Made by a program: the position numbers and the translations under genes
The notes under the pieces: generated by a model
The model's input: the letters and a program-made list of their open reading frames with translations, nothing else
Databases searched by the model: none
What the model was told of the DNA's origin: nothing
Source: Dasypus novemcinctus
Lineage: Eukaryota > Chordata > Mammalia > Cingulata > Dasypodidae
Direction of reading: 5' to 3'
DNA length: 64,000 nucleotides
Assembly (NCBI RefSeq): GCF_030445035.2
Contig: NC_080688.1
Coordinates: 62,199,949 to 62,263,948 of the forward strand
Part shown: positions 23,578 to 34,836 of the stretch, in pieces
Layout of the letters: the number at the start of each line of letters is the position of its first letter
Numbering within the stretch: the stretch's first letter is position 1

Positions 23578-24241
23578 TGTTGTAGAAGTTTAGAGTTTCA
23601 ATTATTTGCATATAGAAAGCCAGGACTCAAGAATAATTTTTGGGAAGGAAAAATGATTTATTTATGACCGGCTGGGCTTGGAGCTTCTCATTCCAAAATC
23701 CGAGCCTGGAACAAGATCTTTTTTTTTTTTTTTTAAATATTACATTAAAAAAATATGAAGTCCCATTCAACCCCACCGCCCCCACCCCCCACTCCCCCCA
23801 CAGTAACACTCTCTCCCATCATCATGACACATCCATTGCATTTGGTAAGTACATCTCTGGGCATTGCTGCACCCATGGTCAATGGTCCACATCATAGCCC
23901 ATACTCTCCCACGTGGAACAAGATCTTTGAGTTCCTTTTATACCTAGAGGAAAGTCCAAATGGTTCTTTTGTTTCAGTGCTCAATAAGCTTGAATTAGCA
24001 TATATCTTCCACATCCTAGGTAAACTTTTAGCATGGACTTTATGCATTCTAGATAAGCTTTTAGCACATTTGGTTTGCATTTTCCCTGAGTATTTAAAGT
24101 TTATAGAGTTTGCATTGCTAAACTGTTTCCTGGGACTGGAGTCATTGCCATGTCACTGTCCCACACCCACAAGTCAGGACACATCAACAGCTTAGGTTAT
24201 CTATGAAGAGATGAACAGTCTCCCACCCATAGCCCACATCA
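23578..24241 (-). mobile_element. solo LTR, family B (copy 2), inside protease
   Basis: Same family as 19358-20030. Minus-strand ends are TGATGTGGGCTATGGG... and ...TTCTACAACA. Flanked by the 4-bp TSD attc (23574-23577 and 24242-24245). It carries a TATA box (TATAAAAGGAAC) and itself contains a later retroposon at 23721-23923. Confidence 0.8.
23721..23923 (-). mobile_element. family X retroposon, 5'-truncated, inside solo LTR
   Basis: Reverse orientation, starting with a poly-T tract (the A-tail) and the family 3' end (reverse complement of 'tttttaatgta'). Perfect 14-bp TSD tggaacaagatctt at 23707-23720 and 23924-23937. Third level of nesting: X in LTR B in provirus in L1. Confidence 0.88.
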
Positions 24242-24269
24242 ATTCTAAAATTTTTACAGTTAAGAATAC

Positions 24270-24669
24270 CTGGGAAGCAGACTTGGCCCAATGGATAGGG
24301 CATCCATCTACCACATGGGAGGTCTGCGGTTCAAACCCCGGGCCTCCTTGACCCATGTGGAGCTGGCACGCAAGGAGTGCCGTGCCACCCAGGGGTGTCC
24401 CCCACATAGGGTAGCCCCATGCGCAAGGAGTGCACCCCGTAAGGAGAGCTGCCCAGTGTGAAAGAAAGTTCAGCCTGCCCAGGAATGGCACTGCACACAC
24501 AGAGAACTGATGCAGCAAGATGACTCAACGAAAAGAGACACAGATTCCCATGCTGTTGACAACAACAGAAGTGGACAAAGAAGAACACGCAGCAAATGGA
24601 CACAGAGAACAGACAACTTGGGGGGGGGGGGGGAGGAAGGGGAGAGAAATAAAAAAAAAAAAAAAAGAA
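24270..24669 (+). mobile_element. DAS-type SINE between dUTPase and protease
   Basis: Forward orientation; 8-bp TSD aagaatac (24262-24269 and 24670-24677). Its body lacks about 20 bases around 24367 compared with the other copies. A 14-G run precedes the A tail. Confidence 0.88.
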
Positions 24670-25530
24670 AAGAATACTATCATTCCTGTACTTCCAAAAC
24701 AATCTTTCCCTCAAACTTTCTTACTAGCTCCTATCGAAACATAAGGGAGCAACAATTGTGCTATGCGATCTCCAATATCGGCTTTCTAAGGAATTGAGGT
24801 GGACATGATAACTTGAATCTCTCCTTGATAGTCACAATCAATTACTGCTGTGTGTACTCTAACTTCCTGTGAGGTAAGACTGCTTCCCTCAATGAGAAGT
24901 CCGACCGTGCCAATTGGTAAAGTTCCCTTTATTCCTGTTTTTACAGATCAGGGTATCCTCTGGAAGAAAGATAACAGGTTCAGCCATAGGGATATCTACA
25001 GCTGCGCTTCCTGCTGTGGTGGGGGATAAATCCAGGACACTGCAGAGTGTTGGGGAGTGCTGGCTTGCTCTACTGGACTGGGAAAAATCCCTTTTGGAGC
25101 GGGGCTGGGAGCGGGCCCCATAGGAAGTTTCCCGACAAGGGGGTGCCATTCTGTGGTTTTTAGACCGACATAGGTTAGACCAATGATATCCTTTACCACA
25201 GCGGGGACACAGCTCAGGTTATTTCCAAGCTGAAATATTCTGTCTGAATGGCGTTTTTTCTTCAGACCTTTTCCAACCATCTTTTTTCATATGACCAGTT
25301 TTTCCACAATTAAAGCATTTACCAGAAAACCTCTTTTTGATTTTCATCCCAGCCATAGCCTGAGCCATTATTGTAGTATGTTGACCCTCCGTCCCTACAT
25401 CCTGGCAGGATTTAATATATCCAGACAAATCCACTTTATCCTTCATAATCCCTATAGCTTTCTGACAATCCTGATTAGCATTTTCATAAGCCGTTAGCTG
25501 CAAAATAGGATCCACACCCTCTGAGTTATT

Positions 25531-25941
25531 TTTTTTTTTTAAGATTTATTTATTTCTCTCCCCTTCTCCCCCCTCAACCCCGGTTGTCTGTTCTCTGTGT
25601 CTGTTTGCTGCATCTTCTTTGTCCACTTCTGTTGTCAGCGGCACGGGAATCTGTGTTTCTTTTTGTTGCGTCATCTTGTTGTGTCAGCTCTCCGTGTGTG
25701 TGCAGCACCATTCCTAGGCAGGCTGCACTTTCTTTCCCGCTGGGCGGCTCTCCTTACAGGTGCACTCCTTGTGCGTGGGGCTCCCCTATGCGGGGGACAC
25801 CCCTGCGTGGCACGGCACTCCTTATGCTCACCAGCACTGCACGTGGGCCAGCTCCACATGGGTCAAGGAGGCCCGGGGTTTGAACCGCGGACCTCCCATG
25901 TGGTAGACGGACGCCCCAACCACTGGGCCAAGTCCGCCGCC
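25531..25941 (-). mobile_element. DAS-type SINE in gag (1 of 2)
   Basis: Reverse orientation; TSD ccctctgagttatt (25517-25530) against ccctccgaattatt (25942-25955), two mismatches. The right-hand copy of this TSD is directly followed by the next SINE's target. Confidence 0.88.
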
Positions 25942-25964
25942 CCCTCCGAATTATTGACCTGTTT

Positions 25965-26364
25965 GTTTTTTATTTCTCTCCCCTTCCCTGCCCGCCCCCC
26001 CAGTTGTCTGCTCTCTGTGTCCATTAGCTGTGTGTTCTTCTGTGTCTGCTTTGTATTCTTGTCAGCCATACCCGGAATCTGTGTCTTGTTTTGTTGCGTC
26101 ATCTTGCTGCGTCAGCTCTCCATGTGTGCGGCACCATTCCTGGACAGGCTGCACTTTCTTTCTCGCTGGGCAGCTCTCCTTACGGGGCGCACTCCTTGCG
26201 CGTGGGGCTCCCGTACGCGGGGGACACCCCTGCATGGCATGGCCCTCCTTGCGCGCTCCTTGTGCCTGTGCCAGCTCCACATGGATCAGGAGGCCCTGGG
26301 TTTCAAACTTGGACCTCCCATGTCATAGGTGGAGGCACTAATGGTTGGGCCAAATCAGCTTCCC
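25965..26364 (-). mobile_element. DAS-type SINE in gag (2 of 2)
   Basis: Reverse orientation, 10-bp TSD tgacctgttt (25955-25964 and 26365-26374). It is more diverged than its neighbour and belongs to a different subfamily (distinct head, 'gaagctgatttggcccaacc' on the minus strand). Confidence 0.87.
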
Positions 26365-27541
26365 TGACCTGTTTTCTGATAGTCTCTTTTAATCGGGCAA
26401 TAAAGCCAGGGTAGGGTTCTTTAGGTCCTTGTAATATTATTTGGAATGACACTGGAGGCTGGCCTTTAGCCTCAATCTATTCCCAGGCTCTTAAGCAATA
26501 GCTCTGTACCAGTGTGATGACTTGATCATTCATCGCTAATTGCTGATGTACTCTGGCCCAGTTCCCCACCCCCACTAATTGGTCCAAGGAAATGGGGATT
26601 TTATGGGCTCTATTGTGAGCAACCATGAGTCTCTGCTTGATCTGTCCACCAGGTTTTGAATTGTAAAATTCTCCAGGCCCTGGGGTGATGGGTGCTAATG
26701 CAGACCAGTCAGCAGCGATCAGCCTGGAGCCTTCAGCCAGCCCCTGCACAGTACCATAGGTAAAGGAGAATTTGGATCATACTGTTGTACTTCTGATTTT
26801 AACTCTTTCAATATTTTAAATGGGAAAGGTTCATGGGTGAACTCATGAATTGCATTTGGGTTTTGAGGATCTACTCCGGGAGCTATTCTTTCTTGTATGT
26901 TAACCAGAAAGGCCATTTGAAAAGCCTCCAAATCACCCTCCCTTCTAGCCTGTAAGATGCCCTGTTGTAGAGCGGACTACTTTGGCTGAGCATCTCCAGA
27001 TATGGGAGGGGGAGGGGGAGAGGGAGTCGGGAAAGGGAAAATTGATTTTCTAAAGTCAGTTAATGAAGGGGCTGAAGGCAAGACAATGGGAGGAATTTCC
27101 TCACATTCTCTATCTTCATCCTCTTCTGTTTGCGAGGGTTCTAAAACAGATTTACTTTTAATCAAAGTGGGCCAAATAGTAATGGGGAGCGGAACACCTC
27201 GTACAAGTAATTTTTCTAACTCTTTTCCCACTTTTTTCCTGTCTCCTAATTCTAACCTTCCTATTGCTAGGAACCATGGGCAATATTGTTTTATAACCTG
27301 TAAGAGTTCCAAAATACAAGGCTCAGTGACCATAGCTCCTCTTGCTTTGAGAAGTTGTTTCAAGAGATAGACATATGGGTGATATTTTGTTGAATTATCT
27401 CTGTTTCCCATCGTAACCCTGCAAAAACATCCGAGAGTGTCCTTACTTACCGAGGACTTGGAAGGTTTTCTGTACCACGTGGGGCTTTACGCTGTTATAC
27501 CACCTTTTAGTTTCACTCCAAGCGAGACTTCTTCCCTTGGG

Positions 27542-27559
27542 GCCCCATGTTGGGTGCCA
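27542..27559 (-). other. retroviral primer-binding site, Lys type
   Basis: The minus strand reads TGGCACCCAACATGGGGC, two bases after the end of the 5' LTR. It differs from a tRNA-Lys(1,2) complementary site at two positions, both explained by CpG decay. This supports the ERV-K class. Confidence 0.85.
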
Positions 27560-27561
27560 AT

Positions 27562-27828
27562 TGCTGAGAACGAGCTCAGCAATAGGTTTGCTTGAAGGGA
27601 AGGTGACACAGAACTTACAGAAATAATGAGCAAAGAGAAATATGAGAGAGGAAACAAGGATGGAACCAGGGGGCTTGCAGCTTCTGAAACTGAGAGCCTC
27701 TATCCTAGTTTCCGCATCATATCTAGTAGGAACTCCAAAGTAGCTGTTCCTCATCAGCACAGCAATGTTTACAACAATTGGGGCCAAGTGCAACAAATAG
27801 GGAACAGGCAAGCCAGTTTCCCACAACA
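27562..27828 (-). repeat. proviral 5' LTR (267 bp)
   Basis: Partner of 14704-14970, same length, about 12 mismatches. A TATA-like box is not obvious. The outer edge is followed by the TSD aacctt. Confidence 0.95.
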
Positions 27829-28284
27829 AACCTTATTAGTCACCAGGGAAATGCAAATTCAAATCACTACACACCCACCAGAATGACTAAAATGAAAAGA
27901 ACTGACCATACAAAGGGTTGATGAGAATGTAGAGCATCTTCAATTTTCATCCACTGCCAGTGGGAGTGTAAAATGATATATCCACATGGGAAAATAGACA
28001 GTACCCACTAATGAAAAATATGTAAATACTCTATGACTAAGCAATCCATACCTGGCATATATCCAATAGTAATATGTCTTCAAAAGAAATATGTTTAGAT
28101 TGATTAGAAAAGCATTATTCGTAATGGTCCCAAACACAAAACAACTCAAATGTCTTTCTTCAGTGGAATGGATAATTGTGGTATAATCACAAAATGGAAT
28201 ATTATACTGCAATGGAAAAATAATGTACTACTGCCACACACAACATGAATGAATCTCAGACCTAATGTTGAGAGAAAGAAGCCA
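27829..28284 (+). mobile_element. L1 fragment, right part of proviral target
   Basis: Continues the L1 text broken at 14703: the C-terminal ORF2 segment 'caaagggttgatgagaatg', then 'tcaatggaatg'-like sequence, ending at 'agagaaagaagccagacac'. It abuts the 5' end of the next L1. Confidence 0.75.
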
Positions 28285-28494
28285 GACACAGGACTTCCAG
28301 AAAGACGGCAGACTAGAAAGATATGGGACTCTTCTCTCTCCCAGAAAGATAGCTAGAGGACAGGCAGAAATGGTGTGGAAAAAAATCTTCTAGGGTTTAG
28401 GACATCAGGGGAAGGCTGAACATCACCCAGAGGAGAGAGGGGCAAGGAAAAAGAATTGTGACAGCAAAACTGTGAGTTAAAAGCTGCAGCTGCA

Positions 28495-28785
28495 GGGAAA
28501 CGGATGCAACTCAACCAATTGGGCTCCCATCTACCATATAGGAGGGTCAGGGTTTGATGCCCAGTGCCTCCTGGTGAGGACAAGCTGGTTCACGCAGCGA
28601 GCTGGCCCATGTCAAGTGCCGGCCCATGTGGGAATTCCAGCCCATGCAGGAGTGCCACCCTGCATGGGAAAGCCGCCCTGCACAGGAGTGCCTGCCAACA
28701 TGGAGAGCTGGCACAGAAAGATGATGCAAAAAGAGAAACAGAGGAGAGAAAATAAGAAGACATAGCAGAACAGGGAGTTGAAGTT
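28495..28785 (+). mobile_element. DAS-type SINE, short-body subfamily
   Basis: Head 'ggatgcaactcaaccaattg' and body made of repeated 'ccatgcaggagtgcc'-like units, the same subfamily as 37197-37475 and 57657-58105. Inserted in the 5' UTR of L1 copy A. No clean TSD seen. Confidence 0.75.
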
Positions 28786-28975
28786 AATTTAAACAGGGAG
28801 TTTGAATTAGGAGGCTCTTAGCCATCAGGTAGGAACCTCTGTCACACTCTTCCAGTTCCTTTTGTAGCAAACACGCTCCAGCCAGGCATTCAAGTGAGTG
28901 AGCTGCTAACGAGTGCCATCTGTTGGCAGACCAAAGAAGTGCACATGAGGAAATTAAAAGTAAATAAGACCGAGA

Positions 28976-29845
28976 AAGTTTACAACTGCAAGAGAGTCCC
29001 ATCCATCTGCACTATGGAATTGAAGCCCTCTCTCAATTAGAGGTGGAATGAGCATCACCATTCCAATAAGCCTCAGGCCTGGGGAATGAACTATGATCTA
29101 AAATAGACTTACTGGTATTCTACTACAGTGTGATTCTAGCAATGAAGAACTTATATCATTGATGTGGTGGCAGTGGCCACTGGAGGATCTGAGGACAGGA
29201 AGAGGGAGAACTAGGTGTAATACAGGGGCATATTCAGGACTTGGGAATTGGCCTGAATGACATTGCAATGACAGATACAAGCCATTATATATCTTGCCAT
29301 AACCTACAAAATTGTGTAGGTGACAGTGTAAACTATAATCCATGCTTAGGGGTAATACTCCAAATATGTACATACATTGTAACAAATATACCACAGTTAT
29401 GAAGGATGTTGTTAATGTGGGAAAATGTGGGAGGTGTAGGGTGGTGCATATAGGAATCCCCTAAATTTTTAAAGTAACATTTATGTAATCTAAGTATCTT
29501 TTTAAAAAAACTGAAAAGAATTTGGGATGGTTCTATATAAGAAATATATTTAAATTTTAGCTTATAATTATAAAAGATATCATTCAGTATGCTTTCATTT
29601 GCATCTTTACAAAATAGTACAAATTCATTGTTTCATTGTATACACATTAAGATAAAAGGTAATCCATGCTTATACATCATTAATGAGACTTCAGTACTTT
29701 TAGTTTACTTTGGCTTATATATCAACAATTTTGAAAATTTGATAATTTATGTTAATAATTTATAAAGGTGAGAAATGAGCAAATTCATCTATATGGATAA
29801 TTAACCTAACAGTAAAGTGCAAGCACACACACACACATAAATAAA
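28976..29845 (+). mobile_element. family X retroposon with extra 3' sequence
   Basis: Family X text from 28980 ('ttacaactgcaagagagtcc') to the family 3' end at about 29515. About 320 further bases follow, unlike other X copies, ending in (ca)n and (taaa)n at 29820-29850. L1 copy A resumes with 'aaataaataagag'. A short, imperfect TSD (taaataaga) is possible. The extra part may be a 3' transduction. Confidence 0.6.
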
Positions 29846-30250
29846 TAAGAGAGGCTTTTTCAGGCCTTTACAGCCTCCCTCCCCAAGGCCCTAGGGAGCA
29901 GGTCTGCAACCCATTATTGAGTCCAGGACCCATATTTAAGCAACTAACAGGGACAATCCTAAAGATCCAGAACAGGTGACCCAAGAATCAAAGAAAAGCA
30001 GTAACACATAGCCTTCTTCACTAAAACCCTACAAAAGAGAGAGAAATTGAGAATCTGAGTAAGCTCACCACCTTAATAAGATACCTAGACATTAACAAAA
30101 AATTACAAGCCCACTAGAAAATGGAAGAAATGGCCCAAAAAAAGGAATATATCAAAGCCCCAGAAGAGATGCAGGATTTGAGACAACTAATTAATGAGAG
30201 GCATGCAAATTTACAAAATCAAAATTAATTAGTTGAAAGACAACATGTCT

Positions 30251-31046
30251 ACAACCTCTCTATACATGCCTCTTCTGTCACTTTCACTGAACCTGTGGTT
30301 GGCCCTGGGGTTGGTTTATGCTCAGGAGACCTGAATCTCTGGACTGTCTATGTGCCAGCTGGGACCTGAGCCTCAGCAGAGTTACAACACTTACTTTATT
30401 GAACTTACCCAGGTCAGCTGAGGTGAGGTTAGTCAACACTACACCAAGGAACCGAGAGTCTACAGCTGCAAGCAGGAAAATTACATCCATCAGCCATGTG
30501 GGATCTAAGCCCCCTCTCGATTTAGAGGTAGAGTGGGCATCGCCATCCCAGGATCCTCAGGATGGAGGAATAAAATATGGATTAGAGTGGACCTACTGGT
30601 AGTCTACTATAGAATTACTGTGACTCTAGCAATAGAAGAAATTGTATCATTGATATGGAGACAGTGGCCATGGGAGTTGCTGAAGGCAAGGAGAGGGAAA
30701 AAGAGGTATGGTATTGGGGCATTCAGTACTTGGAGTTGTCCTGAATGATATTGCAGGGACAGATGCAGGACACTATATATCCTGCCATAACCCACTGATT
30801 GGACTGGGAGAGAGTGTAAACTAAACATAAACTATAATCCATGCTGAGCAGCAGTGCTCCACAATGTACTCATCAAATGCAATGAATGTACCACACTAAT
30901 GAAAGAAATTGTCGATGTGGGAGGAGTGGAAGTTGTGGGGAGTGGGGTATACAGGAACCTCATATTTTTTAATGTAATATTTTCTGTGATTTATGTTTCT
31001 TTTAAAAAAAGATAAAAAAAGAAAAAATTCTATAGAGATAAAAAAA
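30251..31046 (+). mobile_element. family X retroposon
   Basis: Starts 5' of the 'ctgaatctctggactgtcta' landmark and ends with 'tttttaatgtaatatt' and an A-rich tail. Flanked by aaagacaacatgtct (30236-30250) and a two-mismatch copy (31046-31060). Inserted in L1 copy A upstream of ORF2. Its 67-94 codon frames carry no recognisable protein. Confidence 0.8.
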
Positions 31047-32224
31047 AAGACAGTATGTCTAAAGAGATAAAGGACATTAAGAAGACACTGATTGGGGAGT
31101 AGATATGTGCCTACTTAAAAAACAACAACAAGAAAAACAAACAACAAGAAAAACAAAACAAAACAGAAGAACCCAACAACTCAGGGGAGCTGATGTGACT
31201 CAGTGTTAGAGCACTGAGAGAGCACAAAGAAGAATTTAAAAAGTAACATAGCTCATGGGAATGAAAGACATGATGGGTGAGATCAACAAAAACACATTAC
31301 AGGCATACAACAGCAGACTGAAAATTAGAAAAGAAAGAATAAATGATACAGAAGACAGAACAGCTGAAATTGGAGAGAGAAAAGAATGGAAAAAATTGAA
31401 CTGAGGCTCAGGAAGTTGAATGATAACAGGAAATACAACATATGTGTTGTGGGAATTCCAGAAGGAAAAGAGAAGGGAAAAGGGACCAAAAGAGTATTTG
31501 AGGAAATGATAGTAAAAAATTTCCCAACTTGATGAAAGAAATGAACTTACAAGTCTAAGAAGTACAGCGTACCTAAATCAGATTAAATGAAATAGACCTA
31601 CTCCAAAGCACATACTACTCAGAATGTCAAATATCAAAGATAAAGAGAAAATTCTGAGAGCAGTGAGGGAGAAGCAGACCATCACATACAAAAGATGCCC
31701 AATAAGACTTAGTACAGATTTCTCATCAGAAACCATGAAGGTGAGAAGAGGGTGGTATGATTCAATTAGGATAATGAAAGAGAAAAACTGCCAGCTGAAA
31801 TTCTTTATCCAGAAAAATTGTCCTTCAAATATGAAGGGAAGTTGTTTTTTTATTTTTTTATTTTGAGGTACTGGGAACTGGGGATTGAAACTGGACCTTT
31901 TATGTGGGAAGCAGAGCTCCAATACTTAACCAACATTGATGTCCCTGAGTTGGTTTTTTGTCTGTTTTCCTTGTTATTTGTTTTTGTTTTTTCAGGAGAC
32001 AACAGGAACCAAACCCAGGACCTCCCATGTGGGAGGCAAGCATTCAATTGCTTGAGCCACATCCCCTTTCCTGAAAGTAAGTTTAAAACATTCACAAACT
32101 AACAAAGTTCATAAAAAAGAATCCACCTTTGCAGGAAATATTTAAGGAAGCCTTATGGCCTGAAAGAAGAAGACAGGAGAGAGAGGCTGGGAGGAGAGTA
32201 TAGAAGACAAGAATAGCAGAAAGG

Positions 32225-32599
32225 GGAAACGGACTTGGCCCAGTGGTTCGGGCGTCCGTCTACCATATGGGAGGTCCGCGGTTCAAACCCCGGGCCTCCT
32301 TGACCCGTGTGGAGCTGTCCCATGTGCAGTGCTGATGCGCGCAAGGAGTGCCCTGCCATGCAGGGGTGTCCCCGCGTAAGGGGAGCCCCACGCACAAGGA
32401 GTGCACCCATAAGGAGAGCTGCCCAGCGCGAAAGAAAGTGCAGCCTGCCCAGGAATGGCGCCGCCCACACTTCCTGTGCTGCTGACGACAACAGAAGCAG
32501 ACAAAGAAACAAGACGCAGCAAATAGACACAGAGAACAGACAACCGGGGGAGGGGGCGGAATTAAATAAATAAATAAATCTTTAAAAAAAAAAAAAAAA
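32225..32599 (+). mobile_element. DAS-type SINE in L1 copy A
   Basis: Forward; perfect 16-bp TSD aagaatagcagaaagg at 32209-32224 and 32600-32615. CpG-rich and close in sequence to 18744-19124 and 49393-49766, a young group. Confidence 0.93.
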
Positions 32600-33443
32600 A
32601 AGAATAGCAGAAAGGATAACCAAAAGAGTAAAAAGACAGGTGAAAATAAGATAGGACATATAAAAAATAAAGAATAAAACGGTGAAAGTACATAATGCAC
32701 TTACAGTAATATCATTGAATATGAATGGATTAAATCCCCCAATCAAAAGATATAGATTGACAGAATGGCTATTAAAAAACATGAGCCATCCATATGCTGC
32801 CTATAAAAGACTCATCTTAGACCCAGGGATACAAATCACCTGAAAGTGGAAATGCAAATGGTAACCAAAAAAGATCAGGGAAAGCTATATTAATATTGGA
32901 CAAAACAGGCTTTAAATGCAAAAGAGTTATAAGAGATCCAGTAGGCCATTATATATTAATAAAAGGTACAACCCACCAGGAAGATATAAAAGTCACAAAT
33001 ATCTGTTCACCTAACCAGGGTAACCCAAATACATGAGACAGACTCTGGCAAAACTGAAGGAAGAAATAGACATCTTTAAATAATAGTTGTCAACTTCAAC
33101 ACCCCACTCACATCATTAGATAGAACACCTAGACAGAAGATCAACAAGGAAAAAGAGAACTTAATGTGATAAACAAGCTAGACCCAACAAACATATACAG
33201 AATGTTGTACCCAAACTCAGTGGACTATATTCCTCTTAAGTGCCCATCAATCTTTCTCCAGGATAGGCCAAATGTTAGGTCATAATGCAGCTCTCAATAT
33301 AAAAGGATTGTAATTATATAAAGCACCATCTCAGATCATAATGGAATGAAACTGGAAATCGATTATAGATAGGAGAGAGGTAAATTCTCAAATGTGTGAA
33401 AGCCAAACAACACACTCCTAAATAATCAGTGGGTCAAAGAAGA

Positions 33444-33618
33444 GGAATCAGAGGTGGCTCAAGCCATTGGGCCCCTCCCTCCCACATGGGAGGTTCTGGG
33501 CTCAGTTCCCAGTGCTCCTAAAAAGAAGACAAATGGACAACAAACAGACACGATAGCAGACAGCCAGCAGAAAAACAATGGCGGGGGGAGAAATAAATAA
33601 AATAAATCTTTTTTAAAA
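33444..33618 (+). mobile_element. short SINE variant in L1 copy A
   Basis: About 175 bp: head with 'ccctccctcccacatgggag', the 'cagttcccagtgctcctaaa' segment and an (aaat)n tail. TSD aatcagtgggtcaaagaaga (33424-33443) with a one-mismatch copy at 33619-33638. Confidence 0.85.
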
Positions 33619-33914
33619 ATCAGTGGGTTAAAGAAGAAATTGCAAGTGAAATCAGTAAATATATTGAGAAGAATGAAAATAAGAATACCACTTATCAAAA
33701 CTTATGGGATACAGCAAAGGCAGTCTTGAGAGGGAAATTTATAGCCCTAAACACCTATTTTTAAAAAGAAAGAAGTGCTGAAATCAAAGCTCTAACAGAA
33801 CAACTGGAGAAACTAGAAAAATAACAGCAACCCATTCCCAAAGCAAGCAGAAGGAAAGCAATAATAAAGATTACAGCAGAAATAAATGAAATTGAGAACA
33901 AAACAGCAATAGAG

Positions 33915-34322
33915 GGGAAGCAGACTTGGTTCAACTGATAGAGCATCTGCCTACCATATGGAGGGTCCAGGGTTCGATACCCAGGGCCTCCTGACCCATG
34001 TGGTGAACTGGTCCACATGCAGTGCTGCCGCAGGCAAGGAGTGCCATGCCATGCAGGTGGTGCCCCACATGCAAGGAGTGCGCTCCACAAGGAGAGCCAT
34101 CCTGCATGAAAAAAGCGCAGCCCACCCAGGAGTGGTGCCGCACACATGGAGACCTGATGCAGCAAGATGACTCAACGGAAAAGAGACACAGTTTCCCGGT
34201 GCCACCTGACAATGCAAGTGGACACAGAAGAACACACAGCAAATGGACACAGAGAGAAGACAATCGGAGGGGGGGGGGGGGAAGGGGAGAGAAATAAATA
34301 AAAAATAAATCTTTTTAAAAAG
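33915..34322 (+). mobile_element. DAS-type SINE in L1 copy A
   Basis: Forward; perfect TSD cagcaatagag at 33904-33914 and 34323-34333. Its body has a 'gttcgatacccagggcctcc' segment that differs from the young group, as in 60962-61389. Confidence 0.9.
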
Positions 34323-34836
34323 CAGCAATAGAGAAAATCAACAAAACCAACAGCTAATTCTTGGAGAAGATTGATAAAAATGACAACCCCCTAGCTAAAT
34401 GAACAAAGTAAAAAAGGGAGATGTAAATAAGTACAATCAAAAATGAAAGGGGTGCAGTTACACCTGACCCCACAGAAATAAAAAGTATAAGAGGATACTA
34501 TGAGAAACTGCATGCCAACAAACTAGACAACCTAGATGAAATGGACAAATTCCTAGAAATATACAAACAACCTACATTGATGCTACAAGAAATACAAGAA
34601 CTTAAGAAACCAATCACATTTAAAGAGATTGAATCCATCATCAAAAATCTCCCAGCAAAGAAAAGTCCTGGACCAGATGGCTTCACAAGTGAATTCTACA
34701 AAGCATTTCAAAAAGAATTAACACCAGTCCTGTTTAAAACTCATCCAAAAAATTGAAGAGGAGGGAAAATTACCCAACACATTATATGAAACCAACATCA
34801 CCCTAATACCAAAGCCAGATAAAGATACTACAAGAA

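Larger units (their letters stand above)
23281..25150 (-). pseudogene. proviral dUTPase and aspartic protease (pro), broken
   Basis: dUTPase: on the minus strand at 24780-25000 the conserved segments VIDCDYQGEIQ and GDRIAQLLLPY can be read, with an in-frame stop between them. Betaretroviruses encode dUTPase upstream of protease. The protease active site LIDTGAD lies at 23500-23540, with a stop shortly after, near the C-terminal half. A SINE (24270-24669) and a solo LTR (23578-24241) separate the two domains. Confidence 0.85.
25160..27411 (-). pseudogene. proviral gag (broken)
   Basis: Starts at 27411 with Met-Gly, the usual myristoylation context of matrix. The matrix and proline-rich linker frame is open for 144 codons to 26977. 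Capsid text follows, including a major-homology-region-like segment at about 26384-26445. The two SINEs at 25531-26364 then interrupt. The nucleocapsid has a first zinc knuckle CFNCGKTGHMKKDG with the last Cys lost, and a second, CPRCGKGYHWSNLC, intact. Internal stops and frameshifts break the gene into at least five pieces. Confidence 0.88.
14704..27828 (-). mobile_element. ERV-K/betaretrovirus-like provirus, defective, heavily nested
   Basis: A complete LTR-to-LTR provirus read leftward: 5' LTR 27562-27828, Lys-type primer-binding site, gag, pro with dUTPase, pol, env remnant, polypurine tract, 3' LTR 14704-14970. A perfect 6-bp TSD (aacctt, 14698-14703 and 27829-27834) proves one integration event, and 6 bp is typical of class II elements. 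Within its 13.1 kb lie seven SINEs and three solo LTRs (plus a small retroposon inside one of them). Removing these leaves roughly 8.3 kb, a normal proviral length. All genes are inactivated by stops, frameshifts, insertions and lost catalytic residues, so it cannot produce virus. Confidence 0.93.

Noticed and set aside
25597-26328. A 243-codon open frame on the plus strand
   Set aside because: It runs antisense through two adjacent SINEs. The same peptide fragments recur in every reverse SINE copy (8320, 17474, 36067 and others), so it is repeat sequence, not a gene.
14704-27828. An intact, possibly active provirus
   Set aside because: All genes contain stops, frameshifts, insertions and lost catalytic residues. 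Only the LTR structure is complete.
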